From Parapedobacter tibetensis (GTDB taxonomy: Bacteria; Bacteroidota; Bacteroidia; Sphingobacteriales; Sphingobacteriaceae), in NCBI RefSeq assembly GCF_024704835.1, contig NZ_JAMXBE010000005.1, positions 378,778-442,777 of the forward strand: a DNA stretch of 64,000 nt, read 5' to 3'. Positions 37,595 through 47,086 of the stretch are shown here, one piece after another (the stretch's first letter is position 1; each line of letters begins with the position of its first letter). The translations under genes and the position numbers were made by a program. Below the pieces are notes generated by a model. It was not told the DNA's origin and made no database searches. It was given only the letters and a program-made list of their open reading frames with translations.

Positions 37595-39586
37595 ATGAAG
37601 ACAACCTATCTAACCTTAGCTCTTCTAGCGTTGCTCCAATTGAGTTTGCTCGGACAGGATTTTGAATTTGGCTCAGTGACCGCTGATGATGTCAAACTTA
37701 GCAAAAACGATCTGGATAGCTTTTCCAATGCGGCCGTATTGAACGAATACGGCAAAGCCTATATGATTTACAACGATGCAAAAAATATCACCGAATTGAT
37801 TGTGGAGTACCATGTGCGTATCAAAATTTTCAATAGGGATGGGTATAAGTATGCCAACATTGTGATACCTACCTATCGGGATGATAGCGGTAACCGCGTG
37901 GAAACGCTAACTGAAATCAAGGCAACCACCATCAACATTGTCAATGGACGTATTGTATCTATTCCGTTGGATAAGAACCAGGTATTCAAGGAAAATGCTA
38001 ACAAATATTTGACCAACAATAAGTTTACCTTCCCGGATCTGCAGGATGGGAGCATCGTCGAATACAGCTATCGTTTGGTTTCGCCCCATATTTTCAATTT
38101 CAAGACCTGGTACCTGCAAGACGATATCCCGAAGGTCAACAGTACATTTGTAGCATCCATCCCCGGAATGTATACCTACAATGTGATCCTGAGGGGACCG
38201 TACCCCCTCGCTACGCAAGATGCCAAATTGGATAGAGGGTGTTTCCGGATTGCGGGTCGGGACATTGATTGCTCGCGCATGACATATGGAATGCGCAATA
38301 TACCCGCTTTTGTAGCCGAAGATTATATGACGGCTCCAAGCAATTTTAAATCAGCTATTTATTTTGAATTATCAGATATATATCGACTCAATGGAACGAA
38401 CCTCAAGATCACCAAGGAATGGCGGGATGTGGACCGTGAGTTGACTAGTGACGGGGATTTTGGCGGGCAGATGAAACGTGAAAACGTATTCAAATCGCTC
38501 CTGCCGGATATTTTGAAGAGCGCGTCGGACGACCTCAGTAAGGCAAAGGCCTTATATGGCTATATCCAAAAGAATATCAAATGGAACAACTATATTGGGA
38601 AATATGGTGAGCATGGTATCAAAGACGCATTGGAGGACCGATCGGGTAATGTGGGTGATATCAACCTTGCATTAATCGCGGGATTACGTGCTGCGGGCTT
38701 GGATGCGGAGGCGGCGATCCTTTCCACTCGTGATAATGGTGTGGTCAACGACATACACCCCGTGCTGAGCGATTTTAACTATGTAGTGGCCAAAGTGAAT
38801 ATCGCCGATGACTATTACCTATTGGATGCTTCCGACCCATTGTTGCCTTTCGGGTTGCTGCCCTTGCGTTGTATTAATGGCAAGGCACGGGTGATTAACC
38901 TTAAAAACCCTTCCTATTGGATCGAGCTTCACGCATCAGAGAAGTCCACTACCGACTATACATTGACCGCAGAACTCGCTCCCGATGGTATGCTGAAAGG
39001 GAAGATGATAACCAGAAGCCGTGGGTATGCCGCTTATAACAAACGGAGGGCCATTGCCAAATACAATACCGTGGCCGAGTACATTGAACACATCGATGAA
39101 CAGATGCCGAGAATAAACATCATGGATGGCGAAATCAGTGGGGTAGATATCGTGGAACAATCCTTAATAGAATCATATGAGGTGGAAATGAAGCTGTACG
39201 ACAATTTGAATGCCCGAGAGATGTTTTTCAATCCGTTTTTTATTAACCGATTGAAAAGCAATCCCTTTAACCTCGATGAACGCACCTATCCTGTAGATAT
39301 GGGTACTGCCAGCCAAGAACGGGTGCAGATGACCATCAAGTTGCCCAGCACTTATGAAATCAAAGCGAAACCCAATGATTACAATTTGGCGATTGAAAAC
39401 AAGGGGGGAAGGTATCTGACGCAAACCAACTTGGTTAACGGGGATACGTTTACGTTTTCGCAACTGATGGCACTCAACCAGGCTATCTATTCTCCCGAAA
39501 GTTATTTTTCGTTGAAAGAGTTTTTCAGTCGGATTATCCAGCATGAGAAAATTGATGTGGTTTTACGTAAAACGGAAGAAAAATGA
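37595..39586 (+). CDS. DUF3857/transglutaminase-fold protein lacking the catalytic Cys
   Basis: 663 aa, secreted (MKTTYLTLALLALLQLSLLGQ). N-terminal DUF3857 beta domain (LIVEYHVRIKIFNRDGYKYANIV), then a transglutaminase-like core at ~330-450, then a DUF3858-type beta region. In the core, the block that normally carries the nucleophile reads GNVGDINLALIAGLRAAGLDA: Val or Gly stands where Cys is expected, while His in DIHPVLSDFNYVV and Asp in LDASDPLLPFG remain. So it is probably a non-catalytic binding protein; this substitution is known in Bacteroidota homologues. It overlaps the next gene, a catalytically complete paralogue, by 4 nt (ATGA). Confidence 0.85.
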   Translation: MKTTYLTLALLALLQLSLLGQDFEFGSVTADDVKLSKNDLDSFSNAAVLNEYGKAYMIYNDAKNITELIVEYHVRIKIFNRDGYKYANIVIPTYRDDSGNRVETLTEIKATTINIVNGRIVSIPLDKNQVFKENANKYLTNNKFTFPDLQDGSIVEYSYRLVSPHIFNFKTWYLQDDIPKVNSTFVASIPGMYTYNVILRGPYPLATQDAKLDRGCFRIAGRDIDCSRMTYGMRNIPAFVAEDYMTAPSNFKSAIYFELSDIYRLNGTNLKITKEWRDVDRELTSDGDFGGQMKRENVFKSLLPDILKSASDDLSKAKALYGYIQKNIKWNNYIGKYGEHGIKDALEDRSGNVGDINLALIAGLRAAGLDAEAAILSTRDNGVVNDIHPVLSDFNYVVAKVNIADDYYLLDASDPLLPFGLLPLRCINGKARVINLKNPSYWIELHASEKSTTDYTLTAELAPDGMLKGKMITRSRGYAAYNKRRAIAKYNTVAEYIEHIDEQMPRINIMDGEISGVDIVEQSLIESYEVEMKLYDNLNAREMFFNPFFINRLKSNPFNLDERTYPVDMGTASQERVQMTIKLPSTYEIKAKPNDYNLAIENKGGRYLTQTNLVNGDTFTFSQLMALNQAIYSPESYFSLKEFFSRIIQHEKIDVVLRKTEEK

Positions 39587-41490
39587 TGGCAAAAATAGGA
39601 TGGATCATCATGGTCTTGTTGTCGGTAGGATGCCTCGCCCATGCGCAACAGGATTATGCGGTGGCACAGATTGCCGATAGCCTAAAGAGCAGGGCGAACG
39701 CAGTGGTACGCCATCAACACATTGTGGTAGACATGCTGGCACCCACCAAGGTGCGTTATCATGTTAAAGAAGCGATTACCGTATTTAACAAAGGCGGCGA
39801 ACGCAAGGCAAGGATGGTCATTTATTACGACAAGAGCACGGCCATCAAACGCGTTTCGGGGCGGGTATTTGATGCCGATGGCTTCCAGATCGGCAAATTC
39901 AGCCACAAGGACTTCAGTGACGAGAGCGCGGTGAGCAGCTATTCGCTATATGAAGATAGTCGGGTAAAACACTTCCTGCCTTCCGTGACTTCTTATCCAT
40001 ATACGGTTGAATATGACTGTGAAATAGAACGCAAGCAAAACCTCATTATCCCCGATTGGCGGCCCAATACTTCTCGGGATGTCGCTGTAGAAGAGAGCCA
40101 ATATACATTCATGTGTGGCGCCTCGGATGCGGTACGCACTAAATCCATAAACTACGCTGGCGAGCCCATCGTGGGTAGCCTCGATGGGCGGACAACCAGG
40201 ACCTGGAAAGTCTCAACTATTCCTGCGCAACGGCATGAACCCTATAGCCCCGACCCCGAGACCTATCAGACCATCGTAAGAATAGCCCCGGTGGATTTTG
40301 TATACTACAAGCACAAAGGGAGTTATTCCAACTGGCAGGAGCTAGGGAAATGGATGCATCATGCATTGCTGACTGAAGGTTCGGCACTTCCTGCCGGGAC
40401 TGTACAGGAGGTAAGGTCCTTGGTGGAGGGCGTGGAGACTGATCAAGAAAAAGCTAGGGTGCTGTATGAATATATGCAGCGTAAGACACGGTACATCAGT
40501 GTGCAAATCGGTATTGGTGGATTCAAGCCCATGGCTGCGAGCGAGGTGGATAGGCTTGGGTACGGCGACTGCAAGGCGCTGGTCAACTACATGCAGGCTT
40601 TATTAATGGTTGTGGATATCCCCTCGTACTATTGCGTGGTCAATGCCGGAAGTGCCAAGCGGGATATCCAGCCCGATTTTGCAGAGATGGACCAAGGTAA
40701 TCACATCATCCTATGCCTACCATTTGAAAAGGACACCATATGGCTGGAATGCACCAACCAACGCGTTCCATTCGGTTTTCTGGGTTCCTTTACAGACGAC
40801 CGCACAGTATGGGCATGCACACCGGAGGGTGGACAACTCTTGCGGACACCTCGCTTTGATGAGGCGGAAAGTTCGCAAATCAGGCATGCCGAATTGGTGC
40901 TGGATGGCGATGGAAACCTCTCGGGCAAGGTGGAGACGATGTTTGCCGCCGGACAGTACGACAACCATTTGGAAATCGCCGAAAGCAGTGGGATGGAACA
41001 GCTAAAATTGCTGAAGGAGACCTATGATATCGACCACATCGGTTTTAGGAATATTGACTATCAAAAATCCAATGCTGAACGGCCAACATTGGTCGAAGCA
41101 TTTGATGTGACATTAGCGAAGTATGCACCCGAAAACAACCGCCAAATTTTCATGGTAGCCAATGTATTCAATCGACGAGGAACCATTCCTACCATAAAGA
41201 ATCGGATACTTCCAGTTTATATCAATAGGGGATATACTGATGAAGATTATATTGTGTACACACTTCCAGCTAATTATGTGATGGTATCGCCATCCTTTGA
41301 TGAAGTGATTGAAACACCGTTCGGCTACTATCATGCCATCTTGAGCCAAGATGGTGACCGCATGACGTATCATCGAAAATTCATCCTCAATGAAGGGACT
41401 TTCCCTGCTGAGCAATATATCGAATTCAGCGCATTCATCAATCGGGTGAGTATGCTTGACCAGTACAAAGCGGTGTTGGCCAAGGAATGA
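39583..41490 (+). CDS. DUF3857/transglutaminase-fold protein with intact catalytic site
   Basis: 635 aa, signal peptide (IIMVLLSVGCLAHAQQ). DUF3857 domain (VRYHVKEAITVFNKGGERKARM), then a transglutaminase core with Cys in RLGYGDCKALVNY, His in GNHIILCLPF and the acidic third residue in WLECTNQRVPFG, so peptide- or amide-cleaving/transferring activity is plausible. Paralogue of the gene just upstream and translationally coupled to it. The pair may work as a complex in the periplasm, but substrates are unknown. Converges with the M1 peptidase gene, only 2 nt apart. Confidence 0.85.
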   Translation: MMAKIGWIIMVLLSVGCLAHAQQDYAVAQIADSLKSRANAVVRHQHIVVDMLAPTKVRYHVKEAITVFNKGGERKARMVIYYDKSTAIKRVSGRVFDADGFQIGKFSHKDFSDESAVSSYSLYEDSRVKHFLPSVTSYPYTVEYDCEIERKQNLIIPDWRPNTSRDVAVEESQYTFMCGASDAVRTKSINYAGEPIVGSLDGRTTRTWKVSTIPAQRHEPYSPDPETYQTIVRIAPVDFVYYKHKGSYSNWQELGKWMHHALLTEGSALPAGTVQEVRSLVEGVETDQEKARVLYEYMQRKTRYISVQIGIGGFKPMAASEVDRLGYGDCKALVNYMQALLMVVDIPSYYCVVNAGSAKRDIQPDFAEMDQGNHIILCLPFEKDTIWLECTNQRVPFGFLGSFTDDRTVWACTPEGGQLLRTPRFDEAESSQIRHAELVLDGDGNLSGKVETMFAAGQYDNHLEIAESSGMEQLKLLKETYDIDHIGFRNIDYQKSNAERPTLVEAFDVTLAKYAPENNRQIFMVANVFNRRGTIPTIKNRILPVYINRGYTDEDYIVYTLPANYVMVSPSFDEVIETPFGYYHAILSQDGDRMTYHRKFILNEGTFPAEQYIEFSAFINRVSMLDQYKAVLAKE

Positions 41491-41492
41491 GG

Positions 41493-43151
41493 TTATTCGT
41501 TCATCAAAACACCGATGTAGAAATTGAAGGTGTCTACCTCCAGGTTATCCCGCGACAAGCCAGGTAAGTCGACTAGGGTCAGTTTGCGTGTGGGTTGGAT
41601 GAATTGGTACTCACCACCTTTTGTGCGGATGCGTACCGGCATGTCGAAACCCGGCTCATCGGCAATCCATCGGCAAAGAACCTTGTTTCCTTCATCGAAA
41701 TAAAATTCCAATGTGGGGATATTGGCATGCCGCACGTATTGGGCAAATACCGCGCTAAGGTCTTTCCCCGCATGCTTGCTGATGTAACTAACGATATCCT
41801 CATAGTCTACTGTACTGTGATGAAACGTTTTGTTTAGCCCCCGAAGGATCTGCCGCCATTTCTCGTCGTCATCGATAATGGTGCGCACCATATTAAGCAA
41901 TACGCCACCTTTATTATACATGTCGCCGGAACCTTCGTTGTTTACGTGGTAGTTGCCGATAATGGGAGTGAGGTTCTGGATGCCGCGGCGGTTGCCGTGC
42001 ACGTATTCCTGTGAAGCCTTTTTGCCAAAATGATAGTTGATATAGAGGGCTTCAGAATAGTTAGTGAAGCTTTCGTGAATCCACATGTCGGCAAGGTCGT
42101 TGGAGGTGATGTTGTTTCCGAACCATTCATGGCCGGCCTCGTGCACGATGATGAAATCCCATTTGTTGCCCCATCCCGTGCCGGAACCGTCTCTACCCAA
42201 ATAGCCATTCTGGTACTTGTTTCCATAAGCAATGGCGCTCTGGTGCTCCATACCGAGGTGGGCGGTCTCTACCAACTTGAAGCCATCTTCATAAAAAGGG
42301 TAAGGCCCAAACCAATGTTCGAAGGCACGGAGCATGGGTTTTACATTGGCGCCGAAATGGGGCTTCGCCTTGGCCTCATTCTCGCGGAGCACCCAATAAT
42401 CCAGGTTGAGCACGCCGTTTTCGCCATTGAAGGTATCTGCAAAATGCACGTAGTCGCCGATATTGGCGGATACGTTGTAGTTGTTTATCGGATTGCTCAC
42501 AAACCAGTTGAAGCGCATGTACCCATCACCGAGGTCTTCACTGCCACGGAAACGTCCGTTCGATACATTGGTCAATCCATTGGGTACGCTGATGCTGATG
42601 AGCATGCTGTCCACTTCATCCGATTGGTGATCTTTATTGGGCCACCACACACTGGCACCCAGTCCTTGGCAGGCAGTGGCAATCCAATGTTTACCGTTGC
42701 TGTCTTTTTTGAAGTCGAACCCCCCGTCCCAGGGTGCCCGTTTGGCCTGCACGGGATGTCCGGAGTAATGGACGGTGAAGGAATCCGATTGGCCTTTACG
42801 TATCGGTTGCGCGAAATCGATGAATACCGCATGGTACTCCCGTTTGAAAGGTAGCTCCTGTCCGTTGTACAGCACTTTTTCGATTTTCAGGTTGTCGAAC
42901 AAATCAAACTGTAAGCGAGAAAAATCCTCCACCGCTGTAAACTGAAATAGGTTGGAACCGCTAATATGCCGCTTATCTGGATCCACCCTCACATCAAGGT
43001 GGTAATAATTGATATCATAACAAGTACGCAACGGAGTGAGCTTTCCGCGCAAGGAATCCGCACGGTTGAAGATTTCACGGGCTTTCAATAATTGCGTGTG
43101 GCCATCCACCGCTACGGATATCAAAAGGAATAGAATAAATAATCGTTTCAT
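41493..43151 (-). CDS. M1-family zinc metallopeptidase
   Basis: 552 aa from the ATG at 43151, chosen because it gives a clean signal peptide (MKRLFILFLLISVAVDGHTQ) and avoids overlap with the upstream peptidase; the open frame extends to 43256. Aminopeptidase N-like. Seen: N-terminal beta domain (YYHLDVRVDPDKRHISG), substrate loop GMEHQSAIAYGN in place of GxMEN, zinc site HEAGH at 337-341 with Glu360 in MWIHESFT 18 residues later. Lacks the large C-terminal ERAP-type domain, as usual for the short M1 group. Lies in a run of three peptidases. Confidence 0.92.
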   Translation of the reverse strand: MKRLFILFLLISVAVDGHTQLLKAREIFNRADSLRGKLTPLRTCYDINYYHLDVRVDPDKRHISGSNLFQFTAVEDFSRLQFDLFDNLKIEKVLYNGQELPFKREYHAVFIDFAQPIRKGQSDSFTVHYSGHPVQAKRAPWDGGFDFKKDSNGKHWIATACQGLGASVWWPNKDHQSDEVDSMLISISVPNGLTNVSNGRFRGSEDLGDGYMRFNWFVSNPINNYNVSANIGDYVHFADTFNGENGVLNLDYWVLRENEAKAKPHFGANVKPMLRAFEHWFGPYPFYEDGFKLVETAHLGMEHQSAIAYGNKYQNGYLGRDGSGTGWGNKWDFIIVHEAGHEWFGNNITSNDLADMWIHESFTNYSEALYINYHFGKKASQEYVHGNRRGIQNLTPIIGNYHVNNEGSGDMYNKGGVLLNMVRTIIDDDEKWRQILRGLNKTFHHSTVDYEDIVSYISKHAGKDLSAVFAQYVRHANIPTLEFYFDEGNKVLCRWIADEPGFDMPVRIRTKGGEYQFIQPTRKLTLVDLPGLSRDNLEVDTFNFYIGVLMNE

Positions 43152-43164
43152 CGTGTTGTAGGGA

Positions 43165-45351
43165 TTATTTCCCACCCGGTGGGCAATGTTGCTTAAGGAA
43201 GTTGGTATATAACGTAGAAAGGTGTTCCCCCGTTCCTTCTCCTTCACTGATACCATGGCTCCGGTTTGGGTAAGGCATCATCGAAAATTGCTTATTATGT
43301 TTGATCAGTTCGTTTATCAATAGCTCCGCATTTTGGTAATGCACATTATCATCGGCGGTACCATGGATATAAAGTAGGTTTCCCTGAAGGTTTTTGGCGT
43401 GCGTGACAGGTGAACCGTTCACGAAATCTTCGCGGGCCTCTTGGGGAATACCCATATAACGTTCTTGGTAGATGTTGTCATACATCAATTGATCAGCCAC
43501 CGCGGCCACCGCAATGCCGGTTTGATAGATTTCAGGATATTGGAAAAGGAGGTTGAGTGTGGATGAACCCCCTCCACTCCATCCCCATACGGCGATGCGG
43601 GAGGAATCTACAAAAGGCCATTTTACTATCTCCTTGGCGGCCATGGCTTGGTCGCGGATGTTGAGGATGCCAATGTTTCGATAGATGGATTTCCGCCATT
43701 CCCTGCCCTTCGGGGCTGGAGTTCCGCGGTTTTCCACGGAAATATATAGATAGCCATCATCCGCCATGCTACCTTTATAAAGCCGGTTGCCACCCGCACC
43801 ATATGTATCGGTAACGGTCTGTCCGGCAGGCTCACCATACACATAGAAAACCACCGGGTATTTTTTAGCGGGGTCAAAGTTAGTCGGCTTAACCATCCAG
43901 CCGTCCATTTCCACACTGTCTGCAGTGGTTACCTTGAAAAACTCAACTTTCGGGGCATCGTCTGGCACTTGCATAACCTGCCCGCTGAGCAATGTTTTGT
44001 GGTTGGGCAGGCTTATCACATGGCCCCTGCTCATGCCGGTGTGGCTGCTGAACTGGTGTAAAGCAACCGTGCCGTTTGGCGAAAGCGTATAACTATGACT
44101 GCCGTTCTGCCCATCGGGGGTTATCTTTTCGGCTTTGCCGCCGGTCAGCTTTATCCGATAGAGGTATTTTTGCGTAGCATTTTCCGGCGAAGCCGAAAAG
44201 TAGATGTAGCCGTTTATCTCATCGATTAAGTCGATGCCAATGACATCAAAATCACCGGGAGATATTAATTTTTCATTGCCTTTGCGGTCGATACGATACA
44301 AATGACGCCATCCATCTTTTTCGCTCATCCAGATGAACGCTTTGCCATTGTCTATCCATTCCCATTCCGAGGGGTCATCATGGTTCCATCGGGCTTTGAT
44401 ATCAATCCAAGCATCGTCTTTTTCATGGTAAATCATGGTGCACGTTCCATCCATGGCATGGGCAATATAGATATTGCTTTCCTGCTGTTTACGGTTGAGT
44501 TGCTGAATGATGAGTTCATCCGAATTGGCCGCCCACTCCATACGGGGCAGGTAATGTTGTACCGGATCGCCGGGGATATCCATTTTAACGGCATGTCCCT
44601 CATCGATATCCACGACAGAGACAAATGCGCCACTCGGTGCTTCACCTACTTTGGGGTATTCCACAGGAATGGTGTATGCGTATGCCGAGTCCGTATTGTT
44701 TATCATCAGGAAATTGCGGATCGTACGCGCATCTATTGTCCAATACGCGATTTTCTGGCCATCAGGTGACCAGCGGAAGCCATCCCTGCATCCAAACTCT
44801 TCTTCATACGCCCAATCAAAGGTGCCGTGGATGATGCGATCGCTGCCGTCTTGGGTCAATGGGGTGATTTTGCCGGAGGCAAGGTCCTCTACATACAGGT
44901 TATGCGCGCTCACATAAGCGGCCTTGCTGCCATCTGGCGATAATTTGGCATACATCAACGAAGATTCAGGGAGGCTGCCTCCCAGTTTCCTGAGTGATTT
45001 ATCGCGTTGGTCAAATACCCAGTAGTCACCCCGGGTATCATAGCGCCATACGCGCTTCGTATTGGTGTTGATCAATATTTTATGCCCGTCGTCCGATAAG
45101 GCGAAGCGTCTTATGGATAAGGGTTCACGGCCACTTGGGGTGAGGTCTGTTTTAGATGCCAGCGTATCACGCTGTTCCGGATTGGCTACCGTTTCCCTTA
45201 TCACTTCGCCTTGCGCTACTTTGATGATGGCATTGCCATCTGCCGACCACTGTGTGCGTTGCCCGAATTGGGCATTAGCAACGCAGAATAGGGCCATCAT
45301 CACGAAGGTTACGTAGATTCGGAGTATCACAATATTTCCTGTTTTATTCAT
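43165..45351 (-). CDS. Dipeptidyl peptidase IV-like S9 serine peptidase
   Basis: 728 aa from the ATG at 45351; an ATG 24 nt upstream is possible. A signal peptide follows (YVTFVMMALFCVANAQ). N-terminal eight-bladed propeller (DPPIV N domain) with the Glu-Glu motif DWAYEEEFGCRDGFRWSPDG that binds the free N-terminus of substrates. The C-terminal alpha/beta-hydrolase domain has Ser592 in WGWSGGGSST, Asp in GTADDNVHYQN and His in NRSHGIS. Cleaves X-Pro dipeptides from peptide N-termini in the periplasm. Neighbours are an M1 peptidase and an Xaa-Pro aminopeptidase. Confidence 0.95.
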   Translation of the reverse strand: MNKTGNIVILRIYVTFVMMALFCVANAQFGQRTQWSADGNAIIKVAQGEVIRETVANPEQRDTLASKTDLTPSGREPLSIRRFALSDDGHKILINTNTKRVWRYDTRGDYWVFDQRDKSLRKLGGSLPESSLMYAKLSPDGSKAAYVSAHNLYVEDLASGKITPLTQDGSDRIIHGTFDWAYEEEFGCRDGFRWSPDGQKIAYWTIDARTIRNFLMINNTDSAYAYTIPVEYPKVGEAPSGAFVSVVDIDEGHAVKMDIPGDPVQHYLPRMEWAANSDELIIQQLNRKQQESNIYIAHAMDGTCTMIYHEKDDAWIDIKARWNHDDPSEWEWIDNGKAFIWMSEKDGWRHLYRIDRKGNEKLISPGDFDVIGIDLIDEINGYIYFSASPENATQKYLYRIKLTGGKAEKITPDGQNGSHSYTLSPNGTVALHQFSSHTGMSRGHVISLPNHKTLLSGQVMQVPDDAPKVEFFKVTTADSVEMDGWMVKPTNFDPAKKYPVVFYVYGEPAGQTVTDTYGAGGNRLYKGSMADDGYLYISVENRGTPAPKGREWRKSIYRNIGILNIRDQAMAAKEIVKWPFVDSSRIAVWGWSGGGSSTLNLLFQYPEIYQTGIAVAAVADQLMYDNIYQERYMGIPQEAREDFVNGSPVTHAKNLQGNLLYIHGTADDNVHYQNAELLINELIKHNKQFSMMPYPNRSHGISEGEGTGEHLSTLYTNFLKQHCPPGGK

Positions 45352-45413
45352 GGTATACTTAATTGTTATTAGCAATTAGTTGTTAGCAAAGTCTTCCGCG
45401 TTCCATCATCAAC

Positions 45414-46811
45414 TCAATATGCCCCATCCCTGATAGCTTCAATCTCCGCCACGCTTTTGGCCAGCGGTTTCCCCAATATACGGTAGCCTGTTTCAGTAAT
45501 CAGTATATCATCTTCTATCCGGATGCCCCCAAACCCCCTAAAAGCCTCCACTTGGTCATAGTTGATGAATTGCGAAAGTTTATGTTCGGCTTTCCAGCTG
45601 TCGATAAGTTCTGGAATGAAGTACAGACCAGGCTCCACGGTCAGCACATAGCCCGCCTCCAATTCCTTGGCCAACCGTAGCGATTTCAATCCGAAGGTGG
45701 TGCTGTCTTTCTTTAAGGTATCCGTATAGCCCACATACTGTTCACCGAGGTCTTCCATGTCATGCACATCGAGTCCCATCATATGGCCCGTTCCACATTG
45801 GAAAAACAAAGTATGCGCACCATGTTCTACCGCTTCCGCCGCATCGCCATGCATCAGCCCCATTGCCTTCAACCCCTCCACCAGCGTGCGGCATGACAGG
45901 AAGTGGATGTCGAGGTAGCGGACACCGGGTTTAAGTGCCGCTGTTGCCGTTTCCAATGCCGTTAATACGGTTTCATAAGCCTCCTTTTGCAGTGAGGAGA
46001 ACCGCTTGCCCACAGGAAGGGTACGGGTGAGATCACCCGCATAGCCCATGGCCGTTTCGGCACCCGAATCATTGAGTACCAGCTGTCCCTCCCGCAGTAT
46101 GTTGCCATGGTAGTGATTGTGGAGCACTTCGCCGTGTATAGTCATGATGGTAGGGTAAGCCAACGTGCCACCGGCCTCTTGCGCAATATGCTGTACCTTG
46201 GCTGCGAGGATGTGTTCAGGCATGCCTGGCTTTGCAAGCTGCATGGCCGCCAAGTGCATATCCACGCTGGTGTTCACGGCCTTTTCTATTTCATCAACTT
46301 CTTCTTCGGATTTTATGGAACGTTGGGACACCACGACCTTGATGAGTTCCACTGATGCCGATTGGGCTATGTGTTCAAGGGGTATGTCGAGGAGTCTGGA
46401 TAACCTGATGTGATTATCAGGTTGGTAGGGTGGGAGGAAATGGATGGGACGTTGCTGATGCATCGCATTTTGGATCACTTGTGCCAATGCATTGGAGGGC
46501 AAGGTTTCTGTCACCCCAACTTTGGCAGCTTTTTCATGCAGCGGTTCCAACTGTCCCATCCAAACGATATCGTCCATGCTGAGCTCATCCCCAAATATGA
46601 TCGTACGGCCTTCGTCCACATCGATAATAGCTGCCAAATGTGGGGCACTGATTCCAAAATAGTAAAGGAACGTGCTATCTTGTCTGAACGGGTAGGTATT
46701 GTCCTTGAAGTTGATGGGTGATTCACCGTTGCCAAGGAGGAGTATCACACCTGTAGTGATCCGCTCTTGGAGCGTTTTACGACGTGATTGGTATGTTGTC
46801 TGGTCAAACAT
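45414..46811 (-). CDS. pepP: Xaa-Pro aminopeptidase (M24B)
   Basis: 465 aa, cytosolic. Removes an N-terminal residue next to proline. Seen: creatinase-like N domain (TFLYYFGISAPHLAAIIDVD), and the pita-bread catalytic domain with metal ligands Asp in VLNDSGAE, Asp in GYAGDLTRT, His in GTGHMMGLDVHD, Glu in LTVEPGLY and Glu in GGIRIEDDILIT. All five are present, so it should be active. Same strand as the DPP4-like gene but separated by 62 nt with a short palindromic AT-rich stretch. Confidence 0.93.
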   Translation of the reverse strand: MFDQTTYQSRRKTLQERITTGVILLLGNGESPINFKDNTYPFRQDSTFLYYFGISAPHLAAIIDVDEGRTIIFGDELSMDDIVWMGQLEPLHEKAAKVGVTETLPSNALAQVIQNAMHQQRPIHFLPPYQPDNHIRLSRLLDIPLEHIAQSASVELIKVVVSQRSIKSEEEVDEIEKAVNTSVDMHLAAMQLAKPGMPEHILAAKVQHIAQEAGGTLAYPTIMTIHGEVLHNHYHGNILREGQLVLNDSGAETAMGYAGDLTRTLPVGKRFSSLQKEAYETVLTALETATAALKPGVRYLDIHFLSCRTLVEGLKAMGLMHGDAAEAVEHGAHTLFFQCGTGHMMGLDVHDMEDLGEQYVGYTDTLKKDSTTFGLKSLRLAKELEAGYVLTVEPGLYFIPELIDSWKAEHKLSQFINYDQVEAFRGFGGIRIEDDILITETGYRILGKPLAKSVAEIEAIRDGAY

Positions 46812-46831
46812 TGCGTTGGATTCGTTGGAAT

Positions 46832-46839
46832 CAAAAGTA
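46832..46839 (-). promoter_or_regulatory. Candidate -7 box of pepP
   Basis: Minus-strand TACTTTTG (TAnnTTTG) ends 20 nt before the pepP ATG; no TTG at -33. The rest of the gap to 47086 holds two small inverted repeats (GAGCT-CGCA-AGCTC near 47000; TGATTTT-G-AAAATCA near 47047) that may end transcription of the pseudopilin operon. Confidence 0.4.
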
Positions 46840-47086
46840 ATAAAAGAAGCTGGATAAAAGTAAAAGGAGCAGTTGAATGCGACTAATCATTTTTTGCTGA
46901 ATCGTTCTCAAAAATGAACGTTGTCTTTCATCTGTATAAATTTGTTTTTAAAGGTGACGAAGCTGTCATGATTTTTCACAAGTGTTTACTAAATGGGTGT
47001 TCAAGAGCTCGCAAGCTCGGTTTATTCATTCCACTATGTGATTTTGAAAATCATGACGGTTTCTTGAAGTCAAACTTTTTCTTCTA

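Noticed and set aside
42030-42854. 274-codon plus-strand frame
   Set aside because: Antisense of the M1 peptidase gene with intact zinc site.
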